Positions 26,526-36,248 of a DNA stretch of 64,000 nucleotides are shown piece after piece. Source of the stretch: JAAUTT01 sp038213375 (lineage in GTDB: Bacteria; Bacteroidota; Bacteroidia; Bacteroidales; JAAUTT01). Below the pieces are notes generated by a model. The model was not told the DNA's origin. It searched no databases and worked only from the letters and a program-made list of their open reading frames with translations. Where the stretch lies: NCBI GenBank assembly GCA_038213375.1, contig JBBQTB010000007.1:62001-126000 (forward strand), given 5' to 3'. The translations under genes were made by a program, and so were the position numbers. The number at the start of each line of letters is the position of its first letter. Positions within the stretch are counted from its first letter, which is position 1.

Positions 26526-27086
26526 ATGGAACAAAAGAATCAGCGTTTATGCCCATGGTGGCTTGGATATATTCTACTCAATCCGATACGAAAATTAGTT
26601 CACAATCCGGATAAAATTCTCGATTCTCATGTTAAATCAGGAATGAATGTAATGGATTTTGGTTGTGCAATGGGCTATTTTAGTCTGCCTCTAGCCCGTA
26701 TAGTGGGTATCACAGGTAATGTATATTGCATTGATATTCAGGATAAAATGCTCGACAAATTACAAAAAAGAGCAAATAAAGCAGGAGTAGGACAAATAAT
26801 TAAACCGCGGTTGATTGGCAAAACATATAATATTGGAGAATTAAAGAATAAAATTGATTTTGCTATGCTTTTTGCTGTAGTACATGAAGTACCAGATAAG
26901 GAAACGCTGTTTACCGATTTATTTTATATGCTGAAATCAGGTGGTAAAATTTTATTTGCCGAACCCAAAGGACATGTAAGTCCGGAGGAATTTGAAAAAT
27001 CTCTTCAAGCGGCAAAATCTGCCGGTTTTGGGGTTTCGAAAGATAAACCAATGCCCAAGGGATTGTCAGCATTATTATTAAAATAA
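26526..27086 (+). CDS. Class I SAM-dependent methyltransferase
   Basis: A 186-residue Rossmann methyltransferase. The SAM-binding motif I is VMDFGCAMGYFSLPLARI (about residues 39-57), followed by an acidic loop YCIDIQDKMLDKL and motif II IDFAMLFAVVHEVPD. The N-terminus CPWWLGYILLNPIRK is seen in small orphan methyltransferases of anaerobes whose substrate is unknown to me. It stands alone with its own promoter candidate. Confidence 0.85.
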   Translation: MEQKNQRLCPWWLGYILLNPIRKLVHNPDKILDSHVKSGMNVMDFGCAMGYFSLPLARIVGITGNVYCIDIQDKMLDKLQKRANKAGVGQIIKPRLIGKTYNIGELKNKIDFAMLFAVVHEVPDKETLFTDLFYMLKSGGKILFAEPKGHVSPEEFEKSLQAAKSAGFGVSKDKPMPKGLSALLLK

Positions 27087-27195
27087 TCCCACAACAAGCA
27101 AATCTTAGTCCAGGTAAATTAGTTAAGCAAGAATTGTATTTTGATCCTATAATATCTTAAAACGGAATTTTACAATTGTTTGCCCATGTAAAGTA

Positions 27196-30100
27196 TTACT
27201 TAAACTCTTTTTCCAAAAGACCGTCTCCTTCTAATTTCAATCTTTCCATATACTCCGGTACTTTTTTACCCATAAGTTTGTCAACATAAACCTTAGCAAG
27301 GTATTGACTTAGCATAAAACCTTGTCCGCGAAGACCTAAAAACAGACCATGGTTTGGATCAATAATCATGCGAGGTTCAATATAATATCCTGACCATATT
27401 GCCTGAAAACCAACAGACGAAAGCTCGGGTATCCAGTTTACAAATATTTCAGATGCAATTTCTACAAAATCCCTCGTATTTATTCTGATATTTTTATTCG
27501 TTTGTGCAGAGTCAACTGCAGGCGAAGCGCATCCAATAATTTGACCCGTTTCCGCCAATTGTTGACCATAGATAGCAACAAACCCTTTATACCTTGTTCT
27601 GTCAATAAGCATTGGTAATGGTTCCCCATTTATACCCAGATTTGGCAACCTGCGCGTTATAAATGCCTGGTGCCGGACAGGATACAATCCGGTTTCAATG
27701 CCCAGCAGCCGGGCAAACCTTTCCCCTTCCGGTCCCAATGCATTTATAAAATATTTTGTCTGATATTCAGTATATTCTTTTTGATGATTTTGAACAAGAA
27801 TTTTATATAATCCGCTTTCACACCGGAGATCAACTATTTTAGCATCTTCCAGAACTTCGCCGCCTTTTTGAATGGCTATATTTCTCAACAAATCAATGGT
27901 TTTACCAGGAGTTGCCTGCCAACAATCATTGGTTATCAAAGCTGCCAGATATGTGTTTGATTTTGAGTTATAAAATGGAGATATTTCGGTGTGAAAAGCT
28001 TCAGGATATATAATTTTTCCATCCTGCCAATCTAATGAACGTTCTAATGAATGAAGCATTTCCTCATCATGAGCAAATGTTACATAATTTGTAAGTCTAA
28101 AATCTATGTTTTTTTTATTTTGCAACTGCTTAAAGAGTTCCAGATTATGTTTTGCAATATCAGTAAGCTCAGGTACACTGAAATTAGGCCGACCTCCTGC
28201 AATATTCCTCCATGAAGCTCCATGACCGTAATTGATAAGAAGAGGTTTTAATCCGGCCTCAGCAAAATACCGAAATAATGAACTTCCGGCTATACCCCCA
28301 CCCGCAATTAAGGAATCGACTTTAACTATATTGGTAATCTTTTGCATAAAATGGGGAACGATGCTATCTTTTTCCGCTTTAGGGTATAATTCGCCCATAG
28401 CCAGTTGGTTAGCCAAAGGCCCCCTAGGAGTAGGCTCCCCTATTAAAGAAACATTGTATGCCTTTAAAGCCGATTTTAACCTCTTTATGCATCGCTTTCC
28501 GCGACAAGCTCCCATTCCAAGTCGTGTAGTATGTTTTATTTCGTCTACTGATACAAATTTTCTATCCCCAATAACATCAAGTACATCCTCAAGTTTTACA
28601 TCATCGCAATGACAAATAAACTGTTGATCTTTAAATCCATTGGAATAGGGTTGTAATTTCAGCGCTTCAACCTTTTTATGAACCACTCCCCTGGCCCTAA
28701 ATAAAGTATCTTCATTTTCAGTTTTAATTCTCAGAAGTCGTGTTTTATTTGATTTTTCAAATACTTTTTCAATCACTCCCTCTCCAACAACTTCACCTAA
28801 GTTATTCACCAGATGAACATTTGAGCCTTCGGCCTCTTCAAATTCGGATGGAATAAAGAGCCAATGCTTTTTGGGATTAAATCCTGTTATTGCTAGTCCC
28901 GGACAGTGATAAACACACTCCATACAACCTGTACATTTATCATAATCCACAATAGGAATAGTGCTGGTGGATGATTTTGTAATAGCTCCGTGAGGACAGG
29001 CAAAAACGCATGGGTTACATGCAAATCCATATAAACAGTCGATAATAACAAAAGGAGATTTATTGGACCGCTCTTTGGAAGGAACCAAGGGAGTTTTCAT
29101 AACTTTGGCCGGGTGTTGCTGCGAATCGATGTATTCTTTTGATACAGAAAGAAATTGATCATAGTCATAACTTTCATCCATTTCTTCAAGTATCTCATAA
29201 GCAACTTGTTTACCCTTGAGCACTGCAGAAGTGCCTTCGCCAATTCGAACTGCATCTCCTGCACCAAAACAGCGTCTTCCAAATACTTCCTTCCCTTTTA
29301 TGAATAATGAATCATCTGAAACCAAACCTGTACAAATATTAATAGCGTCTATCCCATCAATTAACATCTCAGTTCCCGCAATGGGTATAAAACCCTTACA
29401 TTGGGCAATAATGGCAGCCTTTACACCATCATAATTGTCATTAGGAATAGCCTTCAAAAGTGTATGAGATAGAAAAATAGGAATTCCGTACCGCTTAATT
29501 CTGTTTGCCTGTACCGGAAATCCCCCTTCAAAAGGTTGAGCTTCAATAATAGCTTTAACGTTAGCGCCAGCCTGAAGTAATTGGTAAGATGTAAGATACC
29601 CAATATTACCAGCCCCCACGGTAAGCACATTTTTCCCCAGAAGAGTGAACTCCTGATTCATCATTTTCTGTATCACCGCTGCCGTATATACACCGGGAAC
29701 ATCATCATTTTCAAAAGGGGGCATATAAGGAACGGCCCCGGTAGCGATCACTAAATATTCAGCATCAACATAAAATATTTCGGATGTTTTTATATTACGA
29801 CAGGCAATACGGTTTCCTTCAAAAATATCCCACACAGTTGTATCAAGATAGATTCCTTCTTTATTGTTACCTGCCAATTCTTTTCCTATTTCGAAACCAC
29901 GCTTTCCACCAAATTTCATTTCTTTCTCAAAAAAGAAGAACTGGTGAGTCTGCATCATGAATTGTCCACCCACATTAGAATTATTGTCGATAACTACAAC
30001 TGGAATATCATGTTTTAATAATGTTTCACGAACAGCCAATCCAGAAGGTCCTGCTCCAATGATGGCAACAGTTGTTTGATAAACTTTGATGCTTCCTTTA

Positions 30101-30423
30101 ATATCTATAGGTACAATTTCCGGATGATAATTTTTAGGTATTTCACTAACTTGTTTAACATTATCGACTATGGTAATGCAAATTCGTTTTATCTGGCCAT
30201 CAACAAGCATTTCGCAAGCACCACATTTTCCAATACCACACTCCAGACTCCGTTTCCGGTTTAGAAGACTATGACTATGAACAGGATATCCGGCTTGATG
30301 CAAAGCTGATGCTATTGTAAATCCATTTTCGGCAATAATAGGCTTCCCCTCAAAATAGAAATTTGTCTTATCAGTTTGCGTTACATCTAATATGGGATGA
30401 GTTATTATTCTGTTCATTTTCAA
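27196..30423 (-). CDS. Multidomain HcnABC/opine-oxidase-like redox fusion with ferredoxin module
   Basis: A 1075-residue cytoplasmic redox protein. In order: a [2Fe-2S] domain with Cys62, 67, 70 and 82 (residues 20-100); an FAD/NAD oxidoreductase with GAGPSG (123-128) and a second nucleotide fold GAGNIG (270-275); a two-cluster ferredoxin with Cys463, 469, 472, 476 and Cys497, 500, 503, 507; a BFD-like [2Fe-2S] domain with Cys604, 606, 640, 645; and a D-amino-acid-oxidase-type flavoprotein from GGGIAG (708-713) to the end. These match the separate subunits HcnA, HcnB and HcnC of cyanide synthase and of opine or hydroxyproline oxidases, joined in one chain. It probably oxidises an imino or amino acid. 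The substrate cannot be told. Confidence 0.88.
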   Translation of the reverse strand: MKMNRIITHPILDVTQTDKTNFYFEGKPIIAENGFTIASALHQAGYPVHSHSLLNRKRSLECGIGKCGACEMLVDGQIKRICITIVDNVKQVSEIPKNYHPEIVPIDIKGSIKVYQTTVAIIGAGPSGLAVRETLLKHDIPVVVIDNNSNVGGQFMMQTHQFFFFEKEMKFGGKRGFEIGKELAGNNKEGIYLDTTVWDIFEGNRIACRNIKTSEIFYVDAEYLVIATGAVPYMPPFENDDVPGVYTAAVIQKMMNQEFTLLGKNVLTVGAGNIGYLTSYQLLQAGANVKAIIEAQPFEGGFPVQANRIKRYGIPIFLSHTLLKAIPNDNYDGVKAAIIAQCKGFIPIAGTEMLIDGIDAINICTGLVSDDSLFIKGKEVFGRRCFGAGDAVRIGEGTSAVLKGKQVAYEILEEMDESYDYDQFLSVSKEYIDSQQHPAKVMKTPLVPSKERSNKSPFVIIDCLYGFACNPCVFACPHGAITKSSTSTIPIVDYDKCTGCMECVYHCPGLAITGFNPKKHWLFIPSEFEEAEGSNVHLVNNLGEVVGEGVIEKVFEKSNKTRLLRIKTENEDTLFRARGVVHKKVEALKLQPYSNGFKDQQFICHCDDVKLEDVLDVIGDRKFVSVDEIKHTTRLGMGACRGKRCIKRLKSALKAYNVSLIGEPTPRGPLANQLAMGELYPKAEKDSIVPHFMQKITNIVKVDSLIAGGGIAGSSLFRYFAEAGLKPLLINYGHGASWRNIAGGRPNFSVPELTDIAKHNLELFKQLQNKKNIDFRLTNYVTFAHDEEMLHSLERSLDWQDGKIIYPEAFHTEISPFYNSKSNTYLAALITNDCWQATPGKTIDLLRNIAIQKGGEVLEDAKIVDLRCESGLYKILVQNHQKEYTEYQTKYFINALGPEGERFARLLGIETGLYPVRHQAFITRRLPNLGINGEPLPMLIDRTRYKGFVAIYGQQLAETGQIIGCASPAVDSAQTNKNIRINTRDFVEIASEIFVNWIPELSSVGFQAIWSGYYIEPRMIIDPNHGLFLGLRGQGFMLSQYLAKVYVDKLMGKKVPEYMERLKLEGDGLLEKEFK

Positions 30424-30488
30424 CTTTCTTTAAACAAATAACCTAAATTTTGATTTTGAAAGTAACGAAACAAAGATTTTGTATTCAA

Positions 30489-30523
30489 TGACGTTTATCA
30501 GTGCACTGTTATGATTTATATCA
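30489..30523. promoter_or_regulatory. Two CRP/FNR-like dyads upstream of the redox fusion
   Basis: TGACGTTTATCA (30489-30500) and TGATTTATATCA (30512-30523) both have the TGA-N6-TCA symmetry of CRP/FNR-family boxes, with centres 23 bases apart (about two turns). They lie 66 to 100 bases before the minus-strand start of the redox gene, a suitable place for control. Binding is inferred. Confidence 0.45.
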
Positions 30524-30689
30524 CGGAATGAAAACAGAAATTAAAAGGGTTGAAAGCTGTTTGTATTGGAACATATTTTTTACAAAAATTTATGCATCAT
30601 ACGCTGGTTAAAATGCTGAATTGACCAGATTTTCACTATTTTTATAGAAGTTTTACCTAATTAAAACGAAAATCCTGAAACCTGACAAT

Positions 30690-32564
30690 ATGAACAAAAA
30701 TAATTTGGCAGATCGACAATCGCCTTTACGTGGTGCCTACATTAAAAGAATGACCAATGAAGAAATGTTTGGGACGCTTTTGTTTGAGATCGCATGGGAG
30801 GTTTGCAACCAAATTGGAGGTATTTATACAGTTCTTCAATCGAAAGCCCCATCGGTAATTGAAAAATGGAAGAGGGATAATTATGTCATGATTGGTCCTT
30901 ATATTGAAAAACAAGCTTCCAGTATTTTCGAACCTATCGACGATTTTACCGATCCCATTGCTCTGGCAGTTAAGGAAATGAATACTTTGGGATTTAAAGT
31001 TTATTATGGGCAATGGCTCATTGCCGGACGACCTAGAGTTGTACTTTTTGATCCATTATCGGTGTATCCCCAGCTTGGCGAAATCAAATACTTTTTATGG
31101 GAAAATCATAAGATCCCAACACCAAACGACGAAATAACTAATCAGGTAGTAGCTTTTGGGCATATGGTACATCAGTTTTTTGTACTCTTTACAGCAAAAT
31201 ATGCCAATAGAAAACGGATAATCGCTCATTTTCATGAATGGATGTCAGGAACTCCGATTCCTGAGATGCGAAGAGATAATTTACCTGTAAAAATAGTTTT
31301 TACTACCCACGCTACCATGTTGGGACGTTATCTGGCTATGAATGACAATGCGTTTTATGAGCATCTGCCTTCATATGATTGGCAACACGAAGCCAGACAT
31401 TTTAATGTGGAGCATATTGCCTACATTGAGCGCGCTGCTGCACATGGAGCTCATGTATTTACAACTGTAAGTAAAATTACCGCGGTCGAATGCACTGTTT
31501 TTCTTGGACGCGAACCTGATGTGATATTACCAAATGGTCTGAATATAGATCGCTTTGAGGCGATGCATGAGTTTCAGAACCTCCATCGTCATTATAAGGA
31601 AAAGATCAATGAGTTTGTTATGGGACACTTTTTCCAAAGCTATTCGTTTAACCTCGATAAAACTGTTTATTTTTTTACTTCAGGACGATTCGAATATAAT
31701 AATAAAGGCTACGATCTAACACTAGACGCTTTGTCACGTCTGAACCGAAAAATGAAGCAAGCGCGAACTGATGCCACAGTGGTCACCTTCTTTATTACAC
31801 GAAATCCTTATTCAAGTATTAACCCCGATGTACTTCAGTCGAAAGCTCTTCTCGAGGAAATCCAACGAAATTGTGAGCAATTACAAGAAAAGCTCGCACA
31901 AAAATTGTTTTACGCGATTACTTCGAATGAAAAAGGATTTGCAATGCCCGATCTAAATACGATGATTGATGACTACCTGGTGTTAAGGTTACGCAATAAT
32001 TTTCAATCGTGGCGAACCAAGCGACTACCACCTGTAGTCACTCATAACCTGATTGATGAACAATCTGACCCCGTTATTAATTACCTTCGATTTAATGGTT
32101 TAATGAATAATCCTCAAGACAAGGTAAAGATTGTTTATCACCCTGATTTCGTGGCGCCCTCAAACCCTCTTTTCCATATGGAGTATTACCAGTTTATCAG
32201 GGGTTGCCACATGGGAGTGTTTCCAAGCTATTACGAGCCTTGGGGATATACGCCACTAGAATGCATAGCCAGTGGAATACCATCTGTTACCAGCGATTTG
32301 TCCGGATTTGGCTCATTTGTAGAATCGGCTATTCCGGAACCGGATAAAGTAGGAATATATGTTCTCAAGCGTAAACACCGCAACATAAATGATGCAGCAG
32401 AAGATCTTGCTAATATTTTGTTTGATTTTGTAAAAATGAACCGTCGTGAACGGATAATGCAGCGAAATAAAGTGGAGGCATCGTCCATTTTATTCGACTG
32501 GGATAAGCTGGGAAAATTCTATGACAAAGCTTACGGATTGGCTATTAGAAACAAAGAGTTATGA
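30690..32564 (+). CDS. Glycogen synthase, GT3 family
   Basis: A 624-residue glycosyltransferase of the GT3 (yeast/animal) type rather than the bacterial GT5 GlgA. Evidence is the N-terminus LLFEIAWEVCNQIGGIYTVL, the FHEWMSG active-site region, HATMLGRYLA, the C-terminal donor site beginning VFPSYYEPWGYTPLECIASG, and length. GT3 enzymes add glucose from UDP-glucose to glycogen. An internal Met at residue 21 could be the true start since conservation begins there. It overlaps the convergent fabF by six bases. Confidence 0.9.
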   Translation: MNKNNLADRQSPLRGAYIKRMTNEEMFGTLLFEIAWEVCNQIGGIYTVLQSKAPSVIEKWKRDNYVMIGPYIEKQASSIFEPIDDFTDPIALAVKEMNTLGFKVYYGQWLIAGRPRVVLFDPLSVYPQLGEIKYFLWENHKIPTPNDEITNQVVAFGHMVHQFFVLFTAKYANRKRIIAHFHEWMSGTPIPEMRRDNLPVKIVFTTHATMLGRYLAMNDNAFYEHLPSYDWQHEARHFNVEHIAYIERAAAHGAHVFTTVSKITAVECTVFLGREPDVILPNGLNIDRFEAMHEFQNLHRHYKEKINEFVMGHFFQSYSFNLDKTVYFFTSGRFEYNNKGYDLTLDALSRLNRKMKQARTDATVVTFFITRNPYSSINPDVLQSKALLEEIQRNCEQLQEKLAQKLFYAITSNEKGFAMPDLNTMIDDYLVLRLRNNFQSWRTKRLPPVVTHNLIDEQSDPVINYLRFNGLMNNPQDKVKIVYHPDFVAPSNPLFHMEYYQFIRGCHMGVFPSYYEPWGYTPLECIASGIPSVTSDLSGFGSFVESAIPEPDKVGIYVLKRKHRNINDAAEDLANILFDFVKMNRRERIMQRNKVEASSILFDWDKLGKFYDKAYGLAIRNKEL

Positions 32565-33809
32565 AATGTATTTTTGAAACAGAGTAATCACGTTTTGTCC
32601 GCCAAATCCAAAGGTGTTGTTCATAGCAATGTTTACTTCACGCTTTTGTGCAATGCCCATAGTTAAATTTAATCCCTCAGGTATTTGCGGATCAATGTGA
32701 GTTGTATTAATTGTAGGAGCAATAATATCATTTTTAACAGCATTGATACAAACAATAGCCTCAGATGAACCTGCTGCACCAAGTAAATGGCCCGTCATCG
32801 ATTTTGTTGCACTAATTGAAAGATTTTTTGCATGTTCTCCAAACAAATCATTAATTGCTTTTAACTCACATAAATCCCCCAATGGAGTGGACGTAGCATG
32901 AACATTGATATAATCTACCTGATTCAGTTCAATTTGAGCATTACGAATGGCTAATTTCATAGCAGTATTTACACCCTCGCCATCAGGATGAGGTGCAGTA
33001 ATATGATAAGCGTCACAAGTCATTGCTCCACCAATAACTTCTGCATAAATAGTTGCTCCTCGGCTTTTAGCATGTTCCAACTCTTCAAGAATTAAAGCTG
33101 CTGCTCCCTCGGCCATCACAAATCCATCGCGTGTTACATCAAATGGACGACAAGCAGTAATATATTGCTCGTTGTTAGTAGATAACGCCATAGCCGCATT
33201 GAATGCGCCAATTCCAGTTTCAGCTATAGCCGCCTCTGATCCTCCACAAATGATTAAATCGGCATTACCCATACGAATTTGGTTGAAGCTGTCAAGAATA
33301 GCCACATTTGAAGATGCACAGGCAGCCACCGGAGCATAGTTAATTCCCTTAAGCCCAAATTTAATTGCAATTAATGCTGCAGCAATATTAATAATCATGC
33401 GAGGAAGAAAAAACGGGGTAAACCTTGGAATATTGCCACGTCTTACAAAATCAAAAACTTGTTCTTCCAACGTACTCACTCCCCCATAGGCGCTGGCCCA
33501 AATGACACCCGCACGCGTTTTATCCATCGATTTAAAATCAATATTAGAATTAAGAACAGCCTCTGCGGCTGCCACCAGTGCATATTGGCAAAATGGATCA
33601 AGCTTACGAAGCTCTTTTCTATCAAAATGATTTTCAGCAATAAAGTTCTTCAGTTCACAAGCAAATTTTGTTTTAAAATGTTCCGTATCAAACCTGGAGA
33701 TTAGACCAACGCCATTTTTTCCATTAGATATATTTTCTAAAAACTCATTTATCGATTTCCCAATCGGCGTTAAAGCTCCCATTCCTGTTACAACAACTCG
33801 TTTGATCAT
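32559..33809 (-). CDS. fabF: Beta-ketoacyl-ACP synthase II
   Basis: A 416-residue thiolase-fold condensing enzyme of fatty acid synthesis. Catalytic residues are present: Cys164 in VAACASSN, His304 in INVHATSTPLGD, Lys336 in SATKSMTGH and His341. Length is normal. No acyl carrier protein gene lies beside it, although acpP-fabF is the usual order in this phylum, so it may be a second copy or serve a special lipid. It converges on glycogen synthase with a six-base overlap. Confidence 0.93.
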   Translation of the reverse strand: MIKRVVVTGMGALTPIGKSINEFLENISNGKNGVGLISRFDTEHFKTKFACELKNFIAENHFDRKELRKLDPFCQYALVAAAEAVLNSNIDFKSMDKTRAGVIWASAYGGVSTLEEQVFDFVRRGNIPRFTPFFLPRMIINIAAALIAIKFGLKGINYAPVAACASSNVAILDSFNQIRMGNADLIICGGSEAAIAETGIGAFNAAMALSTNNEQYITACRPFDVTRDGFVMAEGAAALILEELEHAKSRGATIYAEVIGGAMTCDAYHITAPHPDGEGVNTAMKLAIRNAQIELNQVDYINVHATSTPLGDLCELKAINDLFGEHAKNLSISATKSMTGHLLGAAGSSEAIVCINAVKNDIIAPTINTTHIDPQIPEGLNLTMGIAQKREVNIAMNNTFGFGGQNVITLFQKYIS

Positions 33810-34194
33810 GTAATAATTTTATAAGTATCTGGTTTTATGTATGTCCAAATATTGGTAATTTTTTCAAGATAAATACTTTATTTGAAAATATATAAGGTTA
33901 TTGTAATAAAAGACGTAATTATCAATTCGTAAGTACTAAGGTACAAAAAATATGTAACGTTTTTTTTATTCAAAAAACATTTTGTTTTACGGTTTTAATA
34001 CTGAGGAAAGCCATAGACAGACTCTAATTAAATGAAAATGAAAATCTGTTCCTAAACATCTGAGGAAGAAACTGAAAATTTATACTTTTGTTGTCTCATT
34101 TTTTAAGATTGAAACACCTTTGTTTTTTATTCGTTAACACTTTATTATATAAAGCACAGTGTGTTAGTCCACACCTAAATTTTTAAATTTATAT
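33810..34194. other. Divergent AT-rich intergenic region between fabF and gcvT
   Basis: 385 bases without an ORF. It should hold the fabF promoter leftward and the gcvT promoter rightward. Apart from the gcvT box at 34083 I see no RNA gene, repeat or riboswitch; in particular the aptamer of a glycine riboswitch is not evident. Confidence 0.55.
34083..34090 (+). promoter_or_regulatory. Candidate -7 box for gcvT
   Basis: TACTTTTG matches TAnnTTTG exactly, 104 bases before the gcvT start. The leader of about 100 bases has no clear structure. Confidence 0.5.
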
Positions 34195-35286
34195 ATGATG
34201 AAACGCACAGCTTTTTACAATTTACATAAAGCATTAGGGGCTCGGATCGTGCCTTTTGCAGGTTATGAGATGCCTGTAGAGTATACAGGAGTTTCTGATG
34301 AACATATTACTATTCGAAATGCCGTTGGAGTTTTTGATGTTTCACATATGGGTGAATTTTGGGTAAAAGGCCCGAAGGCACTGGATTTAATTCAAAAAGT
34401 TACCACAAACGATGCCTCACAACTCATCAATGGAAAAGCTCAATATTCGTGTTTTCCTAATGGTAAATGCGGCATTGTAGACGATTTGTTAGTATACAAA
34501 TTCGATGATCAGAAATATCTGTTGGTGGTGAATGCCTCAAATGTTGACAAAGACTGGACTTGGGTGAACAGCCAAAACACATTGGGCGCCGAATTAGAAA
34601 ATGCATCTGATAGTATTTCACAACTTGCCATTCAGGGACCTGAAGCTGTAAAAGTTTTGCAGAAATTAACCGATGTTAATCTTTCGGAAATACCATATTA
34701 TTCATTTGTTGTTGGATATTTTGCCGGAGTTAAAGAGGTTATTATATCCAACACAGGGTATACCGGAGCAGGTGGATTCGAAATTTATTGCAATAATAGT
34801 GATGGTATAAAAATTTGGAAGGAAATTTTCGAAGCCGGGAAGGAATTTGGGATTAAACCAATTGGTCTGGCTGCCCGCGACACACTTCGCCTGGAAATGG
34901 GCTACTGTTTGTATGGCAATGATATTGATGATACCACATCGCCAATAGAAGCCGGTTTAAGCTGGATAACCAAATTTGCTGATGGCAAAGATTTTATCGA
35001 TCGCGAATATCTTTTTAACCAGAAAACCTATGGTGTGGATCGCAAACTGGTTGGTTTTAAAATGCTTGAAAAGGCTATTCCACGTCACGAATATCCTATT
35101 GTTAATGAACAAGGTGAAGAAATTGGAATTGTTACTTCCGGAACAATGTCTCCATCTATGAAAATAGGCATTGGTATGGGTTATGTTAAAACTTCATATT
35201 CTTCAATTGGCAATGAGATATTTATAAGTATAAGGAATAAAAGAGTAAAAGCAAAAGTGGTAAAAATGCCGTTTTATTCTAAATAA
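34195..35286 (+). CDS. gcvT: Aminomethyltransferase (glycine cleavage T protein)
   Basis: A 363-residue T protein that moves the aminomethyl carbon to tetrahydrofolate. The N-terminal VPFAGYEMPVEY and DVSHMGEFWVKG segments, the catalytic Asp in GIVDDLLVY, NTGYTGAGGFEIY and the AARDTLRLEMGY motif are all diagnostic. Length is complete. The P and H proteins are not nearby, as is common in Bacteroidota. The start is either of two adjacent ATG codons. Confidence 0.95.
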   Translation: MMKRTAFYNLHKALGARIVPFAGYEMPVEYTGVSDEHITIRNAVGVFDVSHMGEFWVKGPKALDLIQKVTTNDASQLINGKAQYSCFPNGKCGIVDDLLVYKFDDQKYLLVVNASNVDKDWTWVNSQNTLGAELENASDSISQLAIQGPEAVKVLQKLTDVNLSEIPYYSFVVGYFAGVKEVIISNTGYTGAGGFEIYCNNSDGIKIWKEIFEAGKEFGIKPIGLAARDTLRLEMGYCLYGNDIDDTTSPIEAGLSWITKFADGKDFIDREYLFNQKTYGVDRKLVGFKMLEKAIPRHEYPIVNEQGEEIGIVTSGTMSPSMKIGIGMGYVKTSYSSIGNEIFISIRNKRVKAKVVKMPFYSK

Positions 35287-35316
35287 AGTTTTAGATTTGC
35301 GAATGATTTGAGCCAT

Positions 35317-35350
35317 GGCATAAAGGTTTTTGCCCTTTATGCCATTTTTT
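35317..35350 (+). terminator. Rho-independent terminator after gcvT
   Basis: Arms GGCATAAAGG (35317-35326) and CCTTTATGCC (35334-35343) pair exactly, and six T follow at 35345-35350. The hairpin ends 12 bases before the next gene, comB. Confidence 0.87.
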
Positions 35351-35361
35351 AATTAGTTTTA

Positions 35362-36090
35362 ATGGAAATAGCGCAGAAAAAAATAGAGGTTTGTTATTCA
35401 CCGGCATTATTCAATTGCTTTCAAGATCCTAAAGCGATTGTGGTTGTGATTGATGTTCTGCGTGCTACTTCTGCCATATGCACTGCTTTTATGAACGGCG
35501 TTCATAAAATCATTCCAATCGGTACTGTTGAGGAAGCAAGGGATTTAAAAAACAGAGGTTATTTAGTTGCCGCGGAACGCGATGGCTTTGTGCTTGATTT
35601 TGCCGATTTCGGAAATTCGCCCTTTAACTTTACCCCTGATAGGGTTAAAGACAAAACCATTGTTTATAGCACTACCAATGGAACTCAAGCAATAAATTTG
35701 GCTAATTCGTGCTTTCAGGTTATTGTTGGGTCATTTCTGAATATTTCGGCACTTTCAATGTGGTTAAGCAACCAACAACGCAATGTAATTATTTTTTGTG
35801 CAGGATGGAAAAACCGCTTTAGTTTGGAAGACGTTGTCCTTGCCGGAGCTATTGCGGAAAAGCTTTTATCAAATCCGGGTTATTATACCGATTGCGATTC
35901 GGCTTTGGCTTCCCTAGACCTCTGGTTCATTGCCAAACCCGACCTTATGGGGTATATTGAAAAAACAGCGCAACGAAATCGACTTCAAAAAAATGGTCTT
36001 GACGACGTGATTGAATTTTGTCTCACCCCTGATCAAACAAAAATTATTCCAATATACACCAACGGATTTTTAACAGTAATAACAGAATAA
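35362..36090 (+). CDS. comB: Probable 2-phosphosulfolactate phosphatase
   Basis: A 242-residue ComB-family phosphatase. DVLRATSAICTAF near residues 30-42 and TTNGTQAI (about 105-112) are family motifs; the AERDG and CAGWKNRFSLEDVVLAGAI segments also match. ComB makes sulfolactate for coenzyme M in archaea; in Bacteroidota it could serve sulfonate metabolism, but the pathway is not in this window. Length is normal. A terminator separates it from gcvT. Confidence 0.85.
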   Translation: MEIAQKKIEVCYSPALFNCFQDPKAIVVVIDVLRATSAICTAFMNGVHKIIPIGTVEEARDLKNRGYLVAAERDGFVLDFADFGNSPFNFTPDRVKDKTIVYSTTNGTQAINLANSCFQVIVGSFLNISALSMWLSNQQRNVIIFCAGWKNRFSLEDVVLAGAIAEKLLSNPGYYTDCDSALASLDLWFIAKPDLMGYIEKTAQRNRLQKNGLDDVIEFCLTPDQTKIIPIYTNGFLTVITE

Positions 36091-36171
36091 ACCAGCATCT
36101 TAGTAACTAGTTGTTGATAACATTTTATGATTATAGTCAGTTTTTCTGGCAAAATCATAACAAAAATCAAT

Positions 36172-36179
36172 TAACTTTG
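36172..36179 (+). promoter_or_regulatory. Candidate -7 box for serC
   Basis: TAACTTTG matches TAnnTTTG exactly, 70 bases before the serC start. The upstream box is weak. Confidence 0.5.
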
Positions 36180-36248
36180 GATTGTTTTTAGAATAACAGT
36201 AAATTTATTTTATAAAACCGATAATTATAATCAAAACTTCACTTTACA

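Noticed and set aside
34091..34194. Glycine riboswitch before gcvT
   Set aside because: The conserved aptamer blocks are not present in the leader.
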